6,084 nucleotides of DNA, from positions 1-6,084 of the forward strand of contig DATAYF010000199.1 in assembly GCA_036272735.1 (NCBI GenBank), given 5' to 3'. Position 1 is the stretch's first letter. Every line of letters starts with the position of its first letter. Under the pieces are notes generated by a model. The model was not told where the DNA came from. It did no database searches and saw only the letters and a list, made by a program, of their open reading frames with translations. Source of the stretch: DATAYF01 sp036272735 (GTDB lineage Bacteria; Chloroflexota; Ktedonobacteria; Ktedonobacterales; Ktedonobacteraceae). The position numbers and the translations under genes were made by a program. This document shows, in pieces, positions 1 through 4,825 of the stretch.

Positions 1-112
1 CTATTGGTTTCACTGGCTGGAGGATTATCTGTTCCTGCGCTATTGGTTTCACTGGCTGAATGAGTACCTGCGCCTGAACTATTGGCTGTACAGGCTGGAG
101 AATTGTCTGCTC
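1..112 (-). repeat. 39-bp in-frame tandem repeat in the kinase linker
   Basis: The plus-strand motif CTATTGG recurs at 1, 40 and 79, with a degenerate copy (CTATGGC) at 118, an exact 39-bp period. On the coding strand this gives units EQTILQPVQPIVQ (residues 310-322), AQVLIQPVKPIAQ (323-335) and the partial EQIILQPVKPI (336-346). Copies 2 and 3 are nearly identical at DNA level, and the oldest copy, nearest the kinase domain, is more diverged. The array continues past the left edge, so the copy number is unknown. Because 39 is divisible by 3, gain or loss of units keeps the frame. Confidence 0.9.
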
Positions 113-1039
113 CTGGTCTATGGCGGCATGATGCACAACGACTGTTGGCTCCAAAGACCCTTCAGGCTCCGCGACGCTGGCAACGTGCACAGCCTCGTGG
201 CGCGCCGTGCAAGCTTGATCCTCAAGAGCGAGCGCGTCCTCGAATGCCTGGTAAAACTCGCGCATGGTCTGATAGCGTTGCTGCGGCTTCTTTTGCAGGG
301 CGCGCATGATGACAGCTTCAACTTCTGGCGAAATGTGCGCGTTGAGCGTCGAGGGTGGGGCTGGCTGCTCCTTGATATGCTTGATGATGGTTGCCACCGA
401 AGTGCTTCCTCTAAACGGCAGCGTCCCGGTCAGCATTTGATACAGTAATATACCCAACGCATAAATGTCGCTGGCAGGCGTGGCTTCTCTTTCCAGCAAC
501 TCAGGAGCCATATATTCGGGCGTACCAACGGTGTAGCCAGTTTTCGTCAGGCTATACTCATCTTCAGCGCTTTTGACCAGCCCAAAGTCCGCGAGATAGG
601 CATACGACATATCGCGTAGCAACACATTGGAGGCTTTGATGTCGCGATGCAAAATGCCACGCTCATGGGCGTACTGCAAGGCGTTGGTAAGTTGGGCAAA
701 CAGGAGCCGGGCTACGGGCAGCGGCAATGGGCCTTGCGCCAGGTGATCGCGCAATGTACCAAAGGCGACATAAGGAGTAATCAGGTATTCCCACATGTCA
801 TACTCTCCGCAAGCCAGGGCAGGCAAAATATGCGCGTGATGGAGCGTAGTGGTGATCTTCGCCTCACGCAAGAAACGTTGGCTCTGCTCAGAGGAGTCAT
901 TGGGCACCATTTTTATCGCGGCCAGCTCGTTTGTTTGCTCATTGCGCGCAAGGTATACTTCGGCCATGCCACCATGAGCGAGATATCGTTCGATAGTATA
1001 TTGTTCTATTGTGGTATGTATTAAGATTTTTGTCGTCAT
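1..1039 (-). CDS. Serine/threonine protein kinase (Pkn/PknB type), N-terminal part, C-terminus beyond left edge
   Basis: Translation of the minus strand from ATG 1037-1039 stays open to base 1, giving 346 residues without a stop. Residues ~14-270 form a Hanks-type kinase domain. Visible motifs are a glycine loop AHGGMAEVYLA (21-31), the AIK lysine K43, the helix-C glutamate E59, the catalytic loop HRDIKASN (131-138, D133 catalytic, N138 metal-binding), DFG (151-153), the activation loop with GTPEYMAPE (172-180), and DIYALG (191-196). The family phosphorylates Ser/Thr on protein targets using ATP. After ~300 the sequence turns into a Gln/Pro/Ile-rich linker of 13-residue repeats; in such kinases a membrane segment or sensor domain often follows, but none is visible here. 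The first glycine of the loop is Ala21, and HRDIKPSN is HRDIKASN; neither is expected to abolish activity. No Shine-Dalgarno is seen before the ATG (upstream is pyrimidine-rich, then AT-rich), so the start is chosen by fit to the family N-terminus. The gene is divergent from the reductase. Its substrate is unknown. Confidence 0.93.
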   Translation of the reverse strand, partial: MTTKILIHTTIEQYTIERYLAHGGMAEVYLARNEQTNELAAIKMVPNDSSEQSQRFLREAKITTTLHHAHILPALACGEYDMWEYLITPYVAFGTLRDHLAQGPLPLPVARLLFAQLTNALQYAHERGILHRDIKASNVLLRDMSYAYLADFGLVKSAEDEYSLTKTGYTVGTPEYMAPELLEREATPASDIYALGILLYQMLTGTLPFRGSTSVATIIKHIKEQPAPPSTLNAHISPEVEAVIMRALQKKPQQRYQTMREFYQAFEDALALEDQACTARHEAVHVASVAEPEGSLEPTVVVHHAAIDQEQTILQPVQPIVQAQVLIQPVKPIAQEQIILQPVKPI

Positions 1040-1300
1040 TTTTATGGCAGAGAGAAAAAAACATTCATTATGCGTATCAGTACAAGCATTTATTTCGTAT
1101 TATGGCACAACGAACGCGTATTACTCTGTTCCTTCCTGTTATAGCTTATATATATAGTTTATAGAAGAGAGAATGGAAATCGGTCTTGAGCACGCACAGG
1201 AACATTGACAAAAAGGGCATTCACGAGCCGCTCATACCTCTATTCCTCTGCATATCAGTATAACATGAGAAGTCGCGGGATGAAATAGTTTCTGAAATTT

Positions 1301-1347
1301 GGCTTAGCGAGAGGTACGTTACTTTTTCTGGCAATGAAACGTAAGCC
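1301..1347 (+). promoter_or_regulatory. Candidate leader hairpin or operator upstream of the reductase
   Basis: The contiguous run AACGTAAGCC (1338-1347) is the reverse complement of GGCTTA (1301-1306) plus CGTT (1317-1320), with a 10-nt bulge (1307-1316) between those two halves and a 17-nt loop (1321-1337). The two sub-pairs GGCTTA/TAAGCC and TACGTT/AACGTA are each perfect. It ends 14 nt before the Shine-Dalgarno. It could be an mRNA leader structure or a protein-binding site. The match could also arise by chance in AT-rich DNA. Confidence 0.3.
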
Positions 1348-1361
1348 TAAAAGAGCATTTA

Positions 1362-1370
1362 GAGGGAGGA
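1362..1370 (+). promoter_or_regulatory. Strong Shine-Dalgarno of the aldo/keto reductase
   Basis: The purine run GAGGGAGGA sits 6 nt before the ATG at 1377. It is near-ideal in both match and spacing, and it fixes the start of the reductase. Confidence 0.85.
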
Positions 1371-1376
1371 TATATT

Positions 1377-2276
1377 ATGGAATATCGTCAGTTTGGCAAA
1401 ACAGACATGCAGGTAAGTGCATTGGGCTTTGGTGGCAGTGAGATGCGGGACGCGAGCTTAGCAGAGACGGAAAGTATACTAAACGGTGCACTTGATGCCG
1501 GTTTGAATGTGATCGATACGGCTGAGTGTTACGGGGATAGCGAAGAGCTTATCGGCAAGGCTGTTGCCACTCGTCGTGATGATTACTATTTGTTCACCAA
1601 ATGCGGTCACGCGTCGGGTGAGGAGCTACCCGACCTGCCCGACTGGCATCCACAACTGATAGAGGCGAGCATTGATCGCAGCTTACGCCGTCTGCGCACC
1701 GATCACATCGACCTGATTCAGTTGCATAGCTGCTCCCTGGACGTATTGCGACAGGGTAACGTGATCAAGGCATTGGAAAAAGCCAGGGGCGCTGGCAAGG
1801 TTCGCTATATCGGCTATAGCGGCGATAACGAGGATGCGCGCTACGCCATTCGCACCGAAGCTTTCGATAGCCTGCAAACTTCAATCAATATCGCCGATCA
1901 GCAAGGCATCGATTTTACACTCCCGATGGCGCGCGAACGCAATATGGGCATCATCGCCAAACGACCTCTCGCCAATGCGGCCTGGCAGTACAAAGAGGTT
2001 GAGAGCAGCGCCTACTACTATCGCTACTGGGAACGGCTCAAACGTCTGCAATATGGTTTCTTGCAGAAGAGCCTGGATAAAGGCATTGAGGTGGCTCTGC
2101 GCTTCACATTGAGCGTGCCCGGCGTCTGCACCGCCATTGTTGGCACAAAAACGCCTGGACGCTGGGAACACGATGCCGAACTGATCGCCGCCGGTCCACT
2201 ACGCGAAGAGCTCTATGAAGAAATTCGCGCACGTTGGGAAGAGGTTGCCGATCCACACTGGCTGACGCTAGGCTAA
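1377..2276 (+). CDS. Aldo/keto reductase
   Basis: A complete 299-residue protein of the normal length for a single-domain (beta/alpha)8 aldo/keto reductase. The family reduces aldehydes and ketones with NAD(P)H in the cytosol. The catalytic tetrad is visible: Asp47 and Tyr52 in VIDTAECYG (45-53), Lys75 in LFTKCG (72-77) and His117 in IQLHS (114-118). The N-terminal MEYRQFGKTDMQVSALGFGG is the classic family opening with a beta-hairpin and first strand. Cofactor-contacting segments include YIGYSGD (144-150), IIAKRPLAN (192-200) and IVGTKTP (254-260). There is no signal peptide. The start is supported by the GAGGGAGGA Shine-Dalgarno. The sequence resembles the bacterial general oxidoreductases rather than any substrate-defined AKR, so the substrate cannot be named. 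The TAA stop lies 9 bp into the tail of the convergent murA gene, and no classical terminator follows. Divergent from the kinase, it is probably transcribed alone. Confidence 0.95.
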   Translation: MEYRQFGKTDMQVSALGFGGSEMRDASLAETESILNGALDAGLNVIDTAECYGDSEELIGKAVATRRDDYYLFTKCGHASGEELPDLPDWHPQLIEASIDRSLRRLRTDHIDLIQLHSCSLDVLRQGNVIKALEKARGAGKVRYIGYSGDNEDARYAIRTEAFDSLQTSINIADQQGIDFTLPMARERNMGIIAKRPLANAAWQYKEVESSAYYYRYWERLKRLQYGFLQKSLDKGIEVALRFTLSVPGVCTAIVGTKTPGRWEHDAELIAAGPLREELYEEIRARWEEVADPHWLTLG

Positions 2277-3782
2277 CAGGTCTACGTGCTGGCGCTCCTC
2301 GTAGACTGAAAGACCAAGCTGGGTGAAACGGCGCACCAGCGCGCTACAACCGCGCTCAAGCATCGTCGCATTCTCAATGACCGTTTCACCTTCCGCCACA
2401 GCAGCAGCAATGACCAGGGCCGCACCGGCACGCAGATCATGCGCGTATACGATTGCTCCATGCATGTCGGCCGGTCCTCTCACCACCACGGTGCCATTGT
2501 CCAGCACAATGGTTGCCCCCATTTTCGTTAATTCTTGCATCACCGCAAAACGCTGGTCGAACAACGTCTCACGGATATAGGAAGTGCCCTCGGACAGACA
2601 GGATAGCGCCATTATCTGCGGCTGCAAATCCGTCGCGTAGCCAGGGTACGGGCCGGTCACTACGTTCACGGGACGCAGCAACCCACGGCGTCGCACGCGC
2701 ACCACGGGTCCATCGGGGAGCAGCTCGACCCCCATCTGTTCAAGCTTGGCACGCACAATGCCCAAATGATGGATACGCGCCCCCACCAGCTCCACATCTC
2801 CCCGTGTGGCCGCCGCCGCCATCGCCATCGTACCGGCATCCACACGATCAGGCATCAACGTATACTCCACCGCCGATAGTTCCCGCACCCCCTCGATATG
2901 TAGCACGCCTGTGCCCACACCAGTGATGTTTGCCCCCATCAGATTGAGGAAGTTAGCAACATCGGCAATCTCTGGCTCCAGCGCGGCATTTTCAATGGTC
3001 GTTGAACCTTTCGCCAGGCTGGCAGCGATCATCAGGTTCTCGGTCCCCGTGTGGCTCGGCGTATCCAGGTAGAGGTAATCTCCCCGAAAATTCCCCATGT
3101 GTATGAAAATGTTCTGTTCATCCTCGCTCACCTGGGCCCCCAGGCGCGCGAAGCCGCGATAGTGAAAGTCCAGGCTACGCTTCCCCAGGTTGCAGCCACC
3201 CACCGTTTCAATCGAGACCTGGCCGGTGCGCAGCAAGACCGGCGCTAAGAAGAGTACCGAGCCGCGAAACAGGTTCGTGAGATAGACAGGAAGCACGCTT
3301 TGATTGACCGCTGAGGCATCGATAATCAGCACCTGATCTTCTTCGTGCAAACGCACCTTTGCCCCCAGGGTCTTCGCCAACTCTATCGCGGCAAATACAT
3401 CGCGAATAAGCGGCACGTTGTGCAGGATGGTCTGGCCCTTTGCCGCCAGCAGCGAGGCCGCAATAATCGGCAGTGCCGCGTTCTTCGCGCCCTGAATGAC
3501 GACCGAGCCTTCAAGTTTGTGTCCACCTCGAATATAGTAGCGCGCCGCCTGATTTGTAAGCATACTGAATGAAGCTTCTTTAATGAATTGCTGCGGAGTC
3601 ACCTGCAACCAATCGCACACGCGCAGGAAGGTCTCGACGTCCAGCATCTTGCCGTTTTCGATGCGCGATAACGTCGCCGGACTCACCTCGCCCATTTCTT
3701 GAGCAATCTCGCGCAAACCACGCTCACCGCGCTTCGCCTTCAACAGTGCTGCCAACTGTTGGGTATCCAAAAAGCTATCCAT
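2268..3782 (-). CDS. murA: HTH-MurA fusion: Xre-type DNA-binding domain plus UDP-N-acetylglucosamine 1-carboxyvinyltransferase
   Basis: From ATG 3780-3782 the protein has 504 residues against ~420-430 for ordinary MurA. Residues ~5-70 are a Cro/C1 (Xre)-type helix-turn-helix: LREIAQEMG (23-31), then the recognition helix SPATLSRIENGK (34-45), then LQVTPQQFI. Residues ~82-504 are a full EPSP-synthase-fold MurA, which transfers enolpyruvate from PEP to UDP-GlcNAc, the first committed step of peptidoglycan synthesis, in the cytosol. Key residues are K100-N101 in GAKNAAL, catalytic Cys197 in GGCNLGKRS (the fosfomycin-reactive position), Arg202, Asp385 in YATDLQ, and Arg451 in DLRAGAALV. The frame is open for 23 more codons upstream, but 3782 is preferred: it follows GGAAGAG with 8-nt spacing, the promoter lies just upstream, and the extension would overlap the -10. 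An internal start at Met74 (MLTNQAARYY) could make a bare MurA but has only a weak ribosome binding site. Convergent with the reductase. It may be a second MurA or the only one; this cannot be told from here. Confidence 0.93.
   Translation of the reverse strand: MDSFLDTQQLAALLKAKRGERGLREIAQEMGEVSPATLSRIENGKMLDVETFLRVCDWLQVTPQQFIKEASFSMLTNQAARYYIRGGHKLEGSVVIQGAKNAALPIIAASLLAAKGQTILHNVPLIRDVFAAIELAKTLGAKVRLHEEDQVLIIDASAVNQSVLPVYLTNLFRGSVLFLAPVLLRTGQVSIETVGGCNLGKRSLDFHYRGFARLGAQVSEDEQNIFIHMGNFRGDYLYLDTPSHTGTENLMIAASLAKGSTTIENAALEPEIADVANFLNLMGANITGVGTGVLHIEGVRELSAVEYTLMPDRVDAGTMAMAAAATRGDVELVGARIHHLGIVRAKLEQMGVELLPDGPVVRVRRRGLLRPVNVVTGPYPGYATDLQPQIMALSCLSEGTSYIRETLFDQRFAVMQELTKMGATIVLDNGTVVVRGPADMHGAIVYAHDLRAGAALVIAAAVAEGETVIENATMLERGCSALVRRFTQLGLSVYEERQHVDLLA
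2280..2306. other. Hairpin at the reductase/murA convergence
   Basis: A perfect 7-bp inverted repeat, GTCTACG (2280-2286) and CGTAGAC (2300-2306), has a 13-nt loop and begins 3 nt after the reductase stop, inside the last codons of murA. No T-run follows on the plus strand, so it is not a canonical rho-independent terminator. It might still pause or protect the 3' end of the reductase mRNA. The coding constraint of the murA tail (YEERQHVDLLA) could also produce it by chance. Confidence 0.3.
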
Positions 3783-3801
3783 GGTCCTTGCTCTTCCTCT
3801 C

Positions 3802-3838
3802 TGTTTTATCTGTAAAACAATGTACAACTGATAAAACA
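3802..3838. promoter_or_regulatory. Palindromic operator-like array over the murA promoter
   Basis: TGTTTTA (3802-3808) is inverted as TAAAACA at 3813-3819, forming the palindrome TGTTTTAtctgTAAAACA. TAAAACA occurs again at 3832-3838. The outer arms TGTTTTATC (3802-3810) and GATAAAACA (3830-3838) are a perfect 9-bp inverted repeat, extending to 11 of 12 with one mismatch. The array spans from the expected transcription start (~3812) through the -10 and into the -10/-35 spacer of murA, where a repressor would block RNA polymerase. The enzyme's own HTH domain is an obvious candidate binder, but this is inference. Confidence 0.55.
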
Positions 3839-3847
3839 AAAAGTCAA
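3819..3847 (-). promoter_or_regulatory. Sigma-70-type promoter for the HTH-murA gene
   Basis: Reading the minus strand, the -35 is TTGACT (3842-3847, 5 of 6 matches), followed by a 17-bp spacer and the -10 TACATT (3819-3824, 4 of 6). Transcription would start near 3812, giving a leader of about 30 nt before the ATG at 3782. It overlaps the palindromic TGTTTTA/TAAAACA array. Confidence 0.65.
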
Positions 3848-3878
3848 GCACAACGATTTTCGACGGTCTTGCTCAACA

Positions 3879-3907
3879 TTGACGAAGCATCAACCGGGCA
3901 ATATACT
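3879..3907 (+). promoter_or_regulatory. Strong plus-strand promoter divergent from murA
   Basis: The -35 TTGACG (3879-3884, 5 of 6), a 17-bp spacer and the -10 TATACT (3902-3907, 5 of 6) form a near-consensus promoter. Transcription would start near 3914, 26 nt before the ATG at 3940, with a purine-rich ribosome binding site between. Its -35 lies 31 bp from the murA -35, so the two promoters face away from each other in a compact control region. Confidence 0.65.
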
Positions 3908-3937
3908 AACAACACGAGAAAGAAAAAAGGCAGGGCT

Positions 3938-4237
3938 TCATGATCGAACAGCAACAATCACGTAGCAAGCTACATAAGACATCGAAGGCGTCACATAATC
4001 ACTTCGTGGCAACACGTCTGCCGCGTCGCAGCCTGCAACGTGTTGTCCTGCCGCTGTTCGCCACCATACCTCCGAGCTCTCAACGTCTCCCCAACCTTTG
4101 CGCCCCGATTGATAGAGGGCGCGCTTTTGTTCGATCAGCTTCACATGGCCCCGTATCCAGGCTTCCCCCTTCGGAGTCTTATACTGCTGCTCACGCAATT
4201 CCTGCTGCCCTACACGCACTCGTGAGGAAAAATACAA
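3938..4237 (-). other. Unassigned minus-strand open stretch downstream of the HAD fragment
   Basis: The frame directly following the HAD stop stays open for 99 codons. Its first ~55 codons (about 4237-4070) read like protein, with segments such as YKTPKGEAWIRGHVKLIEQ and KRALYQSGRKGWGD. The rest (about 4070-3938) does not, and it overlaps the divergent promoter's gene start. No ribosome binding site or good start exists; the first candidates are TTG 4235-4237 and an internal GTG. It may be a remnant of an unknown gene joined here by a rearrangement near 4060-4080, or chance. I do not recognise the family. No other gene or RNA was seen in 3940-4237. Confidence 0.2.
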
Positions 4238-4296
4238 TTAATCCAATCTATGCAGCACAGCGGGCAATTCTGCTAAACAATGGATACACAACGTAG
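3940..4296 (+). CDS. Orphaned gene start: hypothetical 118-residue ORF, probably truncated
   Basis: The ATG at 3940-3942 is well placed: a near-consensus promoter ends 32 nt before it and AAAAAAGG (3923-3930) gives a Shine-Dalgarno with 9-nt spacing. The first ~45 residues look like a real N-terminus, hydrophilic and basic (MIEQQQSRSK...), with RRSLQRVVLPLFATI (29-43) resembling the start of a signal anchor. After about residue 45 (nucleotide ~4075) the composition becomes Pro/Ser/Arg-rich and featureless. The ORF then runs antisense over an open minus-strand stretch and into the tail of the HAD pseudogene, stopping at 4294-4296. I infer a genuine gene that lost its 3' part to a rearrangement, so the given end is only where the frame happens to close. 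No function is recognised. The alternative is that only the promoter is real. Confidence 0.3.
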   Translation: MIEQQQSRSKLHKTSKASHNHFVATRLPRRSLQRVVLPLFATIPPSSQRLPNLCAPIDRGRAFVRSASHGPVSRLPPSESYTAAHAIPAALHALVRKNTINPIYAAQRAILLNNGYTT

Positions 4297-4671
4297 CTTG
4301 CATTTCCGCAGGTATTTCTTTGCACACCAACACTGTTCTGGCACCAACCTGACTTGCCCATGTGATCGCAGCGGACTATCATCGACAATCAACGCTTGCA
4401 TAGGATCAATACCCATATCCGCCAAAAGTCGCCGGTAATACTCTGGCCCATTTTTGAAGGTATCAATTAAATCTGGACCATAGAGTCTGCCAAAGCAATC
4501 ACGCACACCCATCCCTGTCAAATAACCTTGCAAATCATAGGAAGGCTCACCAGATGCCATGTGGAGTTCATAGCCTTGCGCATGCAGCGTCCGAATCGTT
4601 TCCACAACCCCGGGGATAGCAGCTCTCACCAGTGGAGTAATATACGCGTTGGCCTGGCGTGCTAATGTTAC
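4238..4671 (-). pseudogene. HAD-superfamily hydrolase, C-terminal fragment with frameshift
   Basis: The minus strand encodes about 144 codons of a HAD-type phosphatase (HAD-IA-like). The reading is PGVVETIRTLHAQGY, then motif II Ser in LHMASGE (Ser codon 4552-4554), then YLTGMGVRDCFGRLYGPD, motif III Lys in TFKNGPEYY (Lys codon 4453-4455), and motif IV ALIVDDSP ending at 4372. The frame then breaks. Continuing in it gives nonsense (LRSHGQVRLV) to a stop at 4273, whereas the neighbouring frame gives the expected AITWASQVGARTVLVCKEI and ends naturally at TAA 4238-4240. Only two bases (4370-4371) lie between the two good readings, so one base of a Leu codon is missing. The N-terminal part with the nucleophile DxD motif is absent; homology stops near 4672, where the tnpB element begins. 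The gene is therefore non-functional. Its 5' half may survive beyond the element's right end, outside the window. Confidence 0.8.
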
Positions 4672-4681
4672 AGAAATCCGA

Positions 4682-4723
4682 GCGCGAAAGCCCCCCACGC
4701 GTTTCAACCGGGGGATGAAGCGC
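4682..4723 (+). repeat. Hairpin at the left end of the tnpB element
   Basis: CCCCCC (4691-4696) can pair with GGGGG (4710-4714) around a ~13-nt loop. Outside a 5x5 internal loop, GCGC (4682-4685) pairs with GCGC (4720-4723). Elements of this family carry imperfect subterminal hairpins recognised by the transposase, so the position about 10 nt inside the proposed boundary fits. It could also be structure in a transcript. Confidence 0.5.
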
Positions 4724-4760
4724 TGTTCCTTTGGTGAGAGGAGGGGAGGTCCTGAACGGC

Positions 4761-4790
4761 TTGACAGCTCTTCCCCGCGTTGCGTATACT
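4761..4790 (+). promoter_or_regulatory. Promoter of tnpB
   Basis: TTGACA (4761-4766, 6 of 6), an 18-bp spacer and TATACT (4785-4790, 5 of 6) form one of the best promoter matches in the window. The start site would be near 4797, ~29 nt before the tnpB ATG at 4826. The Shine-Dalgarno AAAGG (4814-4818) is 7 nt from that ATG. Confidence 0.7.
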
Positions 4791-4825
4791 TCGAACAAAT
4801 ATTCCTCTTTCTGAAAGGCAGGCGC

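Larger units (their letters stand above)
1040..1376. other. Divergent intergenic region between kinase and reductase genes
   Basis: This 337-bp gap separates two outward-facing genes and is clearly more AT-rich than its flanks, with an alternating TA tract at 1147-1157. No convincing complete promoter was found by eye for either gene. A perfect TTGACA at 1205-1210 has no -10 at the right distance, and TATAAC at 1259-1264 has no -35. On the minus strand CATAAT (1067-1072) lies 28 bp from the kinase start but also lacks a -35 partner. Promoters for both genes must nevertheless lie here, perhaps for alternative sigma factors. No tRNA or small ORF with a ribosome binding site was seen. Confidence 0.6.

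Noticed and set aside
1..118. CRISPR array
   Set aside because: The 39-bp periodic units have no unique spacers, are contiguous and lie in frame in the kinase; this is a coding tandem repeat.
647..1024. Plus-strand 125-residue ORF opposite the kinase
   Set aside because: It is antisense to a kinase domain with all catalytic motifs and has no ribosome binding site or recognisable motif.
1205..1264. Promoter made of TTGACA (1205-1210) and TATAAC (1259-1264)
   Set aside because: The boxes are 48 bp apart, far beyond the ~17-bp spacing required.
3783..3851. Longer HTH-MurA start at 3851 (23 extra residues)
   Set aside because: This segment contains the gene's own promoter and palindromes, and the start has no ribosome site; ATG 3780-3782 fits better.
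4649..4825. N-terminal extension of TnpB from ATG 4649
   Set aside because: The extension would cross the HAD gene, the element left end and the tnpB promoter. The ATG at 4826 has a proper Shine-Dalgarno and starts like TnpB.
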